A DNA stretch of 8,723 nt from contig JAAZBR010000030.1 of NCBI GenBank assembly GCA_012513735.1, positions 1-8,723 on the forward strand, in the 5' to 3' direction. A model generated the notes under the pieces. It ran no database searches. It was not told the origin of the DNA and saw only the letters and a list, made by a program, of their open reading frames with translations. The first letter of the stretch is position 1; each line of letters opens with the position of its first letter. The stretch comes from Clostridiales bacterium (GTDB lineage: Bacteria > Bacillota > Clostridia > Christensenellales > Aristaeellaceae). Made by a program: the position numbers and the translations under genes. Below, piece after piece: positions 1-6,040 of this stretch.

Positions 1-1787
1 GCCTTCTTGAGGGCCTCCTTGAAGGCCATGGAGCCGGCGATTTTGTAGGCCATTTCCGATGAGTCCACATCGTGGTAGGAGCCATCGGTCAGGGTCACCT
101 TGAAATCCACCACCTCGTAGCCACCCAGGATACCACTGCCAGCCGCCTCGCGAATGCCGGCGTCAATGGGGGCAATGAACTCTTTGGGGATCACGCCGCC
201 CACGATCTTGTTATCGAAGCTGTAACCCTCGCCGGGCTCCGTGGGCTCGATGGTGATAACGCAATGACCGTACTGACCGTGACCGCCTGTCTGACGCACA
301 TAGCGCCCTTCGGCGGTGGCTGCCTTGCGGATGGTTTCCCTATACGCGACCTGGGGCTTGCCCACGGTGGCTTCCACCTTGAACTCACGCAGCATACGAT
401 CCACAATGATCTCCAGATGCAGCTCACCCATACCGGCGATGATGGTCTGCCCGGTCTCCTGATCGGTATAGGCCTTGAAAGTGGGGTCTTCTTCTGCCAG
501 GCGGACAAGGGCCAAGGTCATCTTTTCCTGGCCGGCCTTTGTCTTGGGCTCAATGGCCACGCGAATGACGGGCTCTGGGAACTCCATCTTTTCCAGTACC
601 ACGGGTTTCTTGTCATCACACAAGGTGTCGCCGGTGGTGGTGTCCTTCAGGCCGACAGCGGCGGCGATGTCGCCGGTGCATACGCCCGTCACATCCTCGC
701 GGTGGTTGGCATGCATTTTGAGAATCCGGCTGAAGCGCTCGCGCTTGCCCTTGGAGGAGTTGTACACATAGTTGTTGGCATCCACCGTGCCAGAGTATAC
801 GCGAAAGAAGGCCAGCTTGCCCACGAAAGGATCCGCCACAATTTTGAACGCCAGCGCAGAGAAAGGCTCATCATCGCTGGGATGGCGTTCGACCACGGTG
901 TCGGGATCGTCAGGCAGCGTACCTTTGATGGAAGGGATATCCAGTGGAGAGGGCATATAGGCGCACAGCGCGTCCAACAGGGGCTGTACACCCTTGTTGC
1001 GGTAACTGGTGCCACACAGCACCGGCGTCATCTGGCAGGCGATGGTCGCCTTGCGGATGGCGGCGTTGATCTCCTCCTCGGTGATGGTTTCGCCGGAGAA
1101 GTACTTCTCCATCAGGCTTTCGTCCTGCTCAGCCACGGCTTCAATCAGCTTCAGGCGATATTCCTCAGCCAGCTCCTGCAGATCCGCGGGGATGGGTTCA
1201 TCCCGGACATCCTTGCCTTCATCGTCGTAGTAGACTTCTGCCTGCATCTTGACCAGATCCACAATGCCGCGGAAACTGCCTTCAGCGCCGATGGGCAACT
1301 GAATGGGCACCGCGTTTGCGTGCAGGCGATCGTGCATCATGTGCACCACGCGGAAGAAGTCTGCGCCGATGATGTCCATTTTGTTCACATAGGCCATGCG
1401 CGGGACACTGTAGCGCTCCGCCTGCCGCCAGACCATTTCGCTCTGTGGCTCTACGCCGCCTTTGGCACAGAAGACTGCCACAGCGCCGTCCAGCACACGC
1501 AGGGAACGCTCCACCTCCACGGTGAAGTCTACGTGGCCGGGTGTGTCGATGATGTTGATGGTATGGCCCTTCCACTGGGCAGTGGTGGCGGCGGATGTGA
1601 TGGTGATGCCGCGTTCCTGCTCCTGAGCCATCCAGTCCATCGTGGCATTGCCTTCATGGGTCTCCCCCAGACGGTGCACACGGCCTGTGTAGAACAGGAT
1701 GCGCTCTGTCGTGGTGGTTTTTCCGGCATCGATATGGGCCATGATACCAATGTTGCGGACCATGTCTAGCGGGTTGGTTCTGAGCAT
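1..1787 (-). CDS. fusA: Translation elongation factor G (EF-G), C-terminus cut by window edge
   Basis: EF-G is the cytoplasmic GTPase that drives tRNA-mRNA translocation on the ribosome and, with RRF, ribosome recycling. The first 595 residues are visible; bacterial EF-G is about 690-700 residues, so about 100 C-terminal residues lie beyond position 1. All G motifs read cleanly: G1 AHIDAGKT at 17-24, G2 RGITI at 59-63, G3 DTPGH at 81-85 (His85 is the catalytic His) and G4 NKMD at 135-138. Later EF-G stretches include [27 protein letters not shown] and, near the edge, [20 protein letters not shown]. The ATG at 1785-1787 is chosen because AAGGAG (1797-1802) lies 9 nt upstream and the N-terminus aligns with E. 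coli EF-G from memory. It is the third str-operon gene, 50 bp after rpsG; a tuf gene would be expected next. The frame is unbroken. Identity is very secure. Confidence 0.98.
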   Translation of the reverse strand, partial: MLRTNPLDMVRNIGIMAHIDAGKTTTTERILFYTGRVHRLGETHEGNATMDWMAQEQERGITITSAATTAQWKGHTINIIDTPGHVDFTVEVERSLRVLDGAVAVFCAKGGVEPQSEMVWRQAERYSVPRMAYVNKMDIIGADFFRVVHMMHDRLHANAVPIQLPIGAEGSFRGIVDLVKMQAEVYYDDEGKDVRDEPIPADLQELAEEYRLKLIEAVAEQDESLMEKYFSGETITEEEINAAIRKATIACQMTPVLCGTSYRNKGVQPLLDALCAYMPSPLDIPSIKGTLPDDPDTVVERHPSDDEPFSALAFKIVADPFVGKLAFFRVYSGTVDANNYVYNSSKGKRERFSRILKMHANHREDVTGVCTGDIAAAVGLKDTTTGDTLCDDKKPVVLEKMEFPEPVIRVAIEPKTKAGQEKMTLALVRLAEEDPTFKAYTDQETGQTIIAGMGELHLEIIVDRMLREFKVEATVGKPQVAYRETIRKAATAEGRYVRQTGGHGQYGHCVITIEPTEPGEGYSFDNKIVGGVIPKEFIAPIDAGIREAAGSGILGGYEVVDFKVTLTDGSYHDVDSSEMAYKIAGSMAFKEALKK

Positions 1788-1802
1788 ACGAGATTACTCC
1801 TT

Positions 1803-1832
1803 AAAAATCCTGACAGAGGTTGCTGTGCCAGG
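1803..1832 (-). promoter_or_regulatory. T-tailed hairpin in the rpsG-fusA gap (possible attenuator)
   Basis: In the minus-strand RNA sense, CCTG-GC-ACAG (1832-1823) can pair with CTGT-CAGG (1816-1809) around a CAACCT loop. This gives 8 bp with a 2-nt bulge. It is followed by A and five Ts (1808-1803), and then directly by the fusA SD. The shape resembles a weak intrinsic terminator, but it lies inside an operon, so partial attenuation, an mRNA-processing boundary or chance are all possible. The structure is hand-drawn, with no energy calculated. Confidence 0.35.
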
Positions 1833-1837
1833 TCAGA

Positions 1838-2308
1838 TTAGTAACGGTAATGCGCGAAAGCCTTGTTGGCTTCGGCCATCCTGTGCATCTCTTCCTTGCG
1901 GCCAAATGCCTTTCCAGTGGAGTTGGATGCGTCGATCAGCTCCAGCGCCAGGCGCTCTGCCATGGTGCGCTCGGAACGGGTACGGCTGAAAGCAACCAGC
2001 CAGCGCAGGCCCAGAGTCTGCCGGCGTTCGGGCCGCACTTCAATGGGCACCTGGTAGGTAGCACCGCCAACGCGGCGCGCCTTGACTTCCAAGGCAGGCA
2101 TCACGTTGTTGAGCGCTTCCTGGAAAACGTCGCCCGGCTCCTTGCCGGTCTTTTCACGGATCATGTCAAAGGCCTTGTAGCAGACCTGCTGAGCCACGCC
2201 ACGCTTGCCATGCAGCATGATCTGGTTGATAAGTTTTGTAACGGTCACCGTCCCGTAAATGGGGTCGGGCAACACTTCACGCTTGGGGATAAAACCACGA
2301 CGAGGCAT
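1838..2308 (-). CDS. rpsG: Small-subunit ribosomal protein uS7 (S7)
   Basis: uS7 is the primary binder of the 3' major domain of 16S rRNA and nucleates assembly of the 30S head. It also lines the E-site and mRNA exit. The 156-residue product has the usual bacterial length. It starts [16 protein letters not shown], contains the conserved core [20 protein letters not shown] (about 74-93), and ends with the family signature [15 protein letters not shown]. The ATG at 2306-2308 is supported by AAGGAGG (2316-2322) 7 nt upstream. It lies between rpsL (145-bp gap) and fusA (50-bp gap). In gamma-proteobacteria uS7 represses its own operon by binding the rpsL-rpsG intergenic RNA. The 145-bp gap here is long enough for such a site, but I could not recognise a matching structure, so regulation by uS7 is only a possibility. 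Confidence 0.98.
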   Translation of the reverse strand: MPRRGFIPKREVLPDPIYGTVTVTKLINQIMLHGKRGVAQQVCYKAFDMIREKTGKEPGDVFQEALNNVMPALEVKARRVGGATYQVPIEVRPERRQTLGLRWLVAFSRTRSERTMAERLALELIDASNSTGKAFGRKEEMHRMAEANKAFAHYRY

Positions 2309-2453
2309 TTCGTTCCCTCCTTGATTGCGAATGTCTTTGCCTTGCCGCGCAGCGTTTCAGCATAACGCCTGCCGAAGCGCCTGAGTGAAGGATGCTCTCC
2401 TGTTCCAAAGAGGCAGAGCCTTGTTGTCAGGCCGCGCAAGGTATGTGCGCCAA

Positions 2454-2828
2454 TTACTTCTTGGGGCGTTTCGCGCCGTAGAGTGAACGGCTCTGGTTGC
2501 GCTTGGCAACACCCGCCGTGTCCAGCGTACCCCGGATGATGTGGTAACGCACGCCGGGCAGGTCGCGAACACGACCGCCGCGGATCAGCACCACGCTGTG
2601 CTCCTGAAGGTTGTGACCTTCGCCGGGGATGTAGCAAGTGCCTTCAGTCTGGTTTGTCAACCGGATTCTGGCGATCTTGCGCAGGGCGGAATTGGGCTTC
2701 TTGGGCGTCGTCGTCTTGACGCTCAGGCACACACCGCGCTTCTGCGGGCATCCCTGCAAGATCGGGGCTGTGGACTTGTTGGTAACCCTTTTCCTTCCCT
2801 TGCGGATCAATTGATTGATCGTGGGCAT
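2454..2828 (-). CDS. rpsL: Small-subunit ribosomal protein uS12 (S12), with Arg at position 88
   Basis: uS12 sits at the 30S decoding centre and affects translational accuracy; it is the classic site of streptomycin-resistance mutations. The 124-residue product has the usual length for the short form and shows the family cores CPQKRGVC (27-34), [13 protein letters not shown] (39-51), [17 protein letters not shown] (71-87) and DLPGVRYH (89-96). Lys43 of PKKPNS is the streptomycin-sensitive residue. Position 88 is Arg (codon CGC, 2565-2567) instead of the common Lys, a change known as a resistance allele elsewhere. Asp89, the RimO methylthiolation site in other bacteria, is kept. The ATG at 2826-2828 follows AGGAGG (2835-2840) with a 6-nt gap. 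It is the first gene of the str operon here, with its own leader and candidate promoter. Confidence 0.98.
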   Translation of the reverse strand: MPTINQLIRKGRKRVTNKSTAPILQGCPQKRGVCLSVKTTTPKKPNSALRKIARIRLTNQTEGTCYIPGEGHNLQEHSVVLIRGGRVRDLPGVRYHIIRGTLDTAGVAKRNQSRSLYGAKRPKK

Positions 2829-2883
2829 GAATGACCTCCTGATAATTGATCGGACCCTGTGTAAGCAGGTATCCTCCTATAAA

Positions 2884-2967
2884 ATCCCCTCAACCCCGGG
2901 GGATATATAGTCTGTGTAACGGGCTGCCTTTTGGGCGGACACTAACTTTAAGTTACCCGCAAGGCAG
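2884..2967 (-). promoter_or_regulatory. Structured 5' leader of the str operon
   Basis: Two RNA structures can be drawn upstream of rpsL. The first is a long compound hairpin: 2961-2967 pairs with 2924-2930 (7 bp, CTGCCTT/AAGGCAG), then 2957-2960 with 2935-2938 (GCGG/CCGC), then 2952-2955 with 2943-2946 (TAAC/GTTA) around a 5-nt loop. The second, closer to rpsL, is ATCCCC/GGGGAT (2899-2904 with 2884-2889) with a 9-nt loop, followed by TTT (2883-2881), like a weak terminator. An AGGAGG-like sequence at about 2872-2877 has no ATG, GTG or TTG at the right distance. The layout would suit autoregulation by a ribosomal protein or attenuation. No known leader family was recognised, and folding energies were not computed. 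Confidence 0.4.
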
Positions 2968-2978
2968 GCAACCATAGC

Positions 2979-3008
2979 ATGGTATCATAGAAAAAAGCTT
3001 TATGTCAA
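2979..3008 (-). promoter_or_regulatory. Candidate sigma-A promoter of the str operon
   Basis: Read on the minus strand, a perfect -35 box TTGACA (3008-3003) is followed after 18 bp by TACCAT (2984-2979), which matches the -10 consensus at 4 of 6 positions. The expected start is near 2972, giving a leader of about 144 nt before rpsL. A TATGAT hexamer at 2989-2984 fits the -10 consensus better but leaves only a 13-bp spacer. The promoter implies that the str operon is not dependent on read-through from the upstream PBP gene. Confidence 0.55.
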
Positions 3009-3012
3009 TGCC

Positions 3013-3035
3013 AAATTCCCTTGTTTATCAAGGAA
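3013..3035 (-). terminator. Weak candidate terminator downstream of the PBP gene
   Basis: In the minus-strand sense, TTCCTTG (3035-3029) pairs with CAAGGGAA (3023-3016), 7 bp with one bulged base and an ATAAA loop. It is followed by TTT (3015-3013) only. It ends just before the TTGACA of the str promoter, a sensible place for separating the two transcripts. The short T-run makes efficient termination uncertain. Confidence 0.35.
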
Positions 3036-3051
3036 CCTGCAAATCCTGTGT

Positions 3052-3074
3052 AAAATCCCGGCGCCCGGCGGGTT
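3052..3074 (-). terminator. Second weak terminator-like hairpin after the PBP stop codon
   Basis: In the minus-strand sense, AACCCG (3074-3069) faces CGGGATT (3060-3054) around an 8-nt GC-rich loop, with one bulged A (3056). It continues into TTTT (3055-3052). The position, about 25 nt after the PBP stop codon (TAG, 3100-3098), suits a terminator, but the stem is short and imperfect. The GC-rich loop allows alternative pairings. Confidence 0.3.
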
Positions 3075-3097
3075 GGCAACCATTTTATCCATCTTTG

Positions 3098-5824
3098 CTA
3101 CTGGGCGCTAGCCATGGCCTGGGTCAGGCGCGCCATGGCGTTGACCATTTCCTGGCTGTCCGGCGCCTGCGCAATGGCCTGGTTAAGGCCGTCGATGGCC
3201 GCCATCAGCTCCATGTACATGGGATGGGTGGGCGTCAGCGCCGCCAGTTGCTGGGAAGCCGCGGTGACCAGCGCATAGGCGTCGGGCACCAAAGACTGGC
3301 TGATATACGGAACCTCGAACTGTGTCTGGGGGCCGTGCATGTTGCACACCGCGGCAGACAGGGGATCGCCCCCTGCCACAAAATGGCCCAGATAGTCGGT
3401 CAACACAGAGGCATAGCTTGTGTTGACGAAGGCCTGCAGCGGGTGCCCTTGGGGCAGCACCACCACGCCGCGGGTAGCCAGCGATTCTGCCGGGCAATAA
3501 GTACCGGCCAGCATGTTGCTGGCGGTACAAATGGTGGTGGTGCGGTGCATCTGACAGTTGACCGTGGGCACCGTGCCCAGGGCCCAGTAGTCCGTCACTG
3601 TGCCATAGCCCATGGCGTCCTGCCGGCAGGCGTCGGTGGCCAACTGGCCGGAGACTGCGCAGGTCGTTGCCCGTACCAGGCCATACTGCTCCGGGCTGCC
3701 CTCCAGGATGTCCCGGTTCTGCAGGCCCTTCCTGTTGTGGATGTCCTGCATAAACTCTTTCCACAGCTTGGCCGCGCTGTTGCCGCCCGTGGTGCGTGAA
3801 GAGAGGGGCTTGTAGTTGTCATGGCCGATCCACACAGCGCCTGCATACCAGCCGGTCATCCCGCTGAAGAAGACGCCCCGCTGCTCGGAATTGGTACCCG
3901 TTTTGCCGGCCACAGTCTGCCCCGAGATACGGGCTGACGTGCCGGTGCCCTTTTGAACAGCTTCCTTCATCATGTCTACAGTCATCCACGCGGTAGAGGG
4001 CTTGAACACCTGGCGTCTCTGCTGCTGGGCATGGCTGTCATACACCACCTTGCCGCTGGCATCGGTGATGCCCAAGAAACTGATGGGCTCCTGATACACG
4101 CCGCCATTGCCCAGCACGCCAAAGGCTGTAGCCATTTCCAGCGGCGTCAGCCCGGAAGAACCCAGCGCCAGGCCAAAGGGGGTATTGTTCAGATGGGCCT
4201 TGTCCACGCCCATCCGCAGCAGAAAATCGGCCGACCGCTCCACTCCCACATAGGTCATCATAGCCTGGGCGGTGGCGGTGTTATCACTTTTTACCAGCGC
4301 AGTACGTAGCGTTTCAGGGCCGCGGTAGTTGGCGCCGCCATAGTTTTTGGGCCACGTATCCTTGCCGTCAGCACCCCGCCAGCCCGCGATGGGAATGGGC
4401 ATGTTGTAGGCGATGGACGCAGGGCTGGCCCCCAGCTCAATGGCCGGTGCGAACACCGAAATGGGCTTGATGGAGGAGCCCACCGGCATGTTCATGTCGG
4501 TGGCCCGGTTGAGGGTTTTGCGCTGGGTAGGCGGCATGCGGCTGCCCACGATAGCCTTCAGCTCGCCGGTGCGGTAATCGATCACGCAGGCGGCGGCCTG
4601 GGGTTGCTGAATCTCCTCATAGGTACCGTCGCTGTTGCGCGCCCTGTATATCTTGTCACCCGGATCCCGCAGGGCAGGGTAGTCCTTGTAGTTATAAAGG
4701 GCGTCCTCCACCGTCTTCTGTATCTCGGTGTCAAGCGCCAGATACACCTTGTAGCCCCCGGTGCGCAGTTCCCGCTCCATGGCGGCACGGTTGCGGGCGT
4801 TATCCTCCAGGCTGTTGATTTTCAGCAGCGTGCGCACCACATCTCGCACGGCATATTCCACATAGTGCACATAGGGATACAGTGTATCTTGGGCAGGGGA
4901 TTCCCGCAGCACCGTGGCGGTGGAGGGCTCCAGCGCCTGGGTGTACTGGGCGTGGGTGATGAACTGGTTTTCATACATCATCCGCAGCACGTAGTTGGTG
5001 CGGTTGTTGGTGATGGCCGGATAATCCACATTGGGCGAGCTGCGCAGATAGAAGTTGCGCCGCGCGTTATAGTGGTACGGGTTGGTAGTCATCCCGGCCA
5101 ACATGGCGCATTCCCGCAGGGTGAGCTGATTGAGCTCCTTGCCAAAATAACCGGTGGCCGCCACCTTGACGCCGTAGTAGTTTTCCCCCAGGTAGATAGT
5201 GTTTAAATAGCTCTCCAGGATTTCGTCCTTCGTGTAGCGTGACTCAAGCTGCATAGCCAGGTAGGCCTCCTGAATCTTGCGCTTGTAGCTCAGCTCATCT
5301 GTGAGCACAGTGTTTTTAATCAGCTGCTGTGTGATGGTACTGCCCCCCTGCTGGGAGCCTGACACAAAGTTAGTGATGAAGGTGCCGATGATGCGCTTGA
5401 TGTCAACACCGTTGTGGGAATAGAACCGCGCATCCTCTACTGCCACAAAGGCATAGCGTAGCTGCTGGGGCATGGTGTCAATGGACACCATGATACGGTT
5501 TTCGGTGCCCTTGTAATCGGTAATCAGGTTGCCCTTAGCATCATAAAAAAAGGAAGTCTGTGCCTGATCATCAATTTTTGCGATATCCAGCACAGGAGCC
5601 GTCTCCACATAGGCCTTGGCAATGCCCACCACCACGCCGATGCCCGCCAGGCCCAACAACAACACCATCAGCATGCTCATGCGGAAGGCGTTAACAATCA
5701 CCCCCAGTGCAAAACTGCGCCTGCGGGTGCGCTTTTTGAATATGCTGCGGCGCGGCCTTTGTTCTCCGCCGGAAAAGCCACCGTCCTGGGGGGTGCTGTA
5801 GGGGGAATGCTGGGGTTGCTGCAT
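3098..5824 (-). CDS. Bifunctional class A penicillin-binding protein (PBP1A type, ponA-like)
   Basis: This enzyme polymerises lipid II glycan strands and cross-links peptide stems on the outer face of the membrane; its transpeptidase is the beta-lactam target. The 908 residues run in order as follows. A basic cytoplasmic N-terminus (about 1-48) precedes one transmembrane helix (about 49-72). The GT51 domain has EDARFYSHNG at 130-139 (catalytic Glu130), GGSTITQQLIKN at 160-171, RKIQEAYLA at 182-190 (Glu186) and YLNTIYLG at 206-213. The transpeptidase has SSIK at 450-453 (nucleophile Ser450), SDN at 513-515 and KTG at 641-643. All catalytic motifs are intact. A C-terminal extension (about 715-908) holds six Cys (722, 733, 757, 766, 777, 827) and an Ala/Gln-rich tail; no PASTA repeat was seen. 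The ATG at 5822-5824 follows GGAGG (5831-5835) with a 6-nt gap. It is divergent from the CARDB-protein gene and has its own promoter. The choice among ponA, pbpF and other paralogues is not possible from sequence alone. Confidence 0.96.
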   Translation of the reverse strand: MQQPQHSPYSTPQDGGFSGGEQRPRRSIFKKRTRRRSFALGVIVNAFRMSMLMVLLLGLAGIGVVVGIAKAYVETAPVLDIAKIDDQAQTSFFYDAKGNLITDYKGTENRIMVSIDTMPQQLRYAFVAVEDARFYSHNGVDIKRIIGTFITNFVSGSQQGGSTITQQLIKNTVLTDELSYKRKIQEAYLAMQLESRYTKDEILESYLNTIYLGENYYGVKVAATGYFGKELNQLTLRECAMLAGMTTNPYHYNARRNFYLRSSPNVDYPAITNNRTNYVLRMMYENQFITHAQYTQALEPSTATVLRESPAQDTLYPYVHYVEYAVRDVVRTLLKINSLEDNARNRAAMERELRTGGYKVYLALDTEIQKTVEDALYNYKDYPALRDPGDKIYRARNSDGTYEEIQQPQAAACVIDYRTGELKAIVGSRMPPTQRKTLNRATDMNMPVGSSIKPISVFAPAIELGASPASIAYNMPIPIAGWRGADGKDTWPKNYGGANYRGPETLRTALVKSDNTATAQAMMTYVGVERSADFLLRMGVDKAHLNNTPFGLALGSSGLTPLEMATAFGVLGNGGVYQEPISFLGITDASGKVVYDSHAQQQRRQVFKPSTAWMTVDMMKEAVQKGTGTSARISGQTVAGKTGTNSEQRGVFFSGMTGWYAGAVWIGHDNYKPLSSRTTGGNSAAKLWKEFMQDIHNRKGLQNRDILEGSPEQYGLVRATTCAVSGQLATDACRQDAMGYGTVTDYWALGTVPTVNCQMHRTTTICTASNMLAGTYCPAESLATRGVVVLPQGHPLQAFVNTSYASVLTDYLGHFVAGGDPLSAAVCNMHGPQTQFEVPYISQSLVPDAYALVTAASQQLAALTPTHPMYMELMAAIDGLNQAIAQAPDSQEMVNAMARLTQAMASAQ

Positions 5825-5851
5825 GCCTGTCCTCCATGATTGATCGGACGC

Positions 5852-5860
5852 ATTATACCA
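5852..5860 (-). promoter_or_regulatory. Extended -10 promoter of the PBP gene
   Basis: The minus strand reads TGGTATAAT, a perfect -10 hexamer (5857-5852) with the upstream TG of an extended -10 element. No good -35 box is present at 16-18 bp, which is typical of extended -10 promoters. The transcript would start near 5845, leaving about 20 nt before the ATG, just enough for the GGAGG. Confidence 0.65.
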
Positions 5861-5952
5861 CAGCCCAACACCCAGCGATAGCTATGCTCCCCTGGTAGAG
5901 CGGAAAATGTTACATCTTCGCAACATAATCGTAACACAATGCGCGAAATCGC

Positions 5953-5981
5953 TTGACATGCCTGCATCTATGCCGTAGAAT
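5953..5981 (+). promoter_or_regulatory. Sigma-A promoter of the CARDB-protein gene
   Basis: TTGACA (5953-5958), a 17-bp spacer and TAGAAT (5976-5981) form a near-consensus housekeeping promoter, with 11 of 12 positions matching and ideal spacing. Transcription should start near 5988. An ATG at 5990 would then be essentially leaderless, which supports the downstream start at 6041 and a 5' UTR of about 53 nt. Confidence 0.8.
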
Positions 5982-5987
5982 GCAGGC
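5960..5987. promoter_or_regulatory. 8-bp inverted repeat over the promoter (candidate operator)
   Basis: GCCTGCAT (5960-5967) and its exact reverse complement ATGCAGGC (5980-5987) are separated by 12 bp, with centres 20 bp apart, about two helical turns. The left arm lies in the -35/-10 spacer; the right arm overlaps the end of the -10 box and reaches the start site. This is where a dimeric repressor would block RNA polymerase. No regulator gene is visible in the window and the factor is unknown. Confidence 0.5.
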
Positions 5988-6010
5988 GTATGAAACAAAA
6001 TGTCGTCCAT

Positions 6011-6023
6011 GCGCCTCTGGCGC
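6011..6023 (+). promoter_or_regulatory. GC hairpin just before the SD of the CARDB-protein gene
   Basis: GCGCC (6011-6015), loop TCT, GGCGC (6019-6023) forms a 5-bp all-GC stem. It ends one base before the GGAAGGGGGG purine run at 6025-6034. A similar hairpin with the same TCT loop stands before the SD of the next gene. It could influence ribosome access or mRNA stability. Confidence 0.4.
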
Positions 6024-6024
6024 C

Positions 6025-6034
6025 GGAAGGGGGG
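6025..6034 (+). promoter_or_regulatory. Ribosome binding site that fixes the start at 6041
   Basis: The purine run GGAAGGGGGG lies 6 nt before the ATG at 6041. It abuts the ATG at 6035 too closely for good use. The ATG at 5990 has no convincing SD upstream (only GCAGG) and lies at the predicted transcription start. Confidence 0.65.
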
Positions 6035-6040
6035 ATGGGC

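Noticed and set aside
72..1769. A 565-codon open frame on the plus strand opposite fusA
   Set aside because: It is the antisense of a fully conserved EF-G gene. Its His/Gly/Leu/Val-rich translation resembles no protein and reflects GC-rich third positions of fusA.
2866..2880. AGGAGG-like sequence in the rpsL leader as the SD of a small leader peptide gene
   Set aside because: No ATG, GTG or TTG lies at a usable distance downstream on the minus strand.
3002..3799. A 265-codon plus-strand open frame opposite the PBP 3' end
   Set aside because: It lies antisense to intact PBP coding sequence, has no SD, and has a low-complexity His/Gly/Arg-rich composition typical of shadow frames.
5908..5936. 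Inverted repeat TGTTAC (5908-5913) / GTAACA (5931-5936) between the divergent promoters
   Set aside because: Only 6 bp per arm in an AT-rich stretch; such pairs are expected by chance, so it is not called as an operator.
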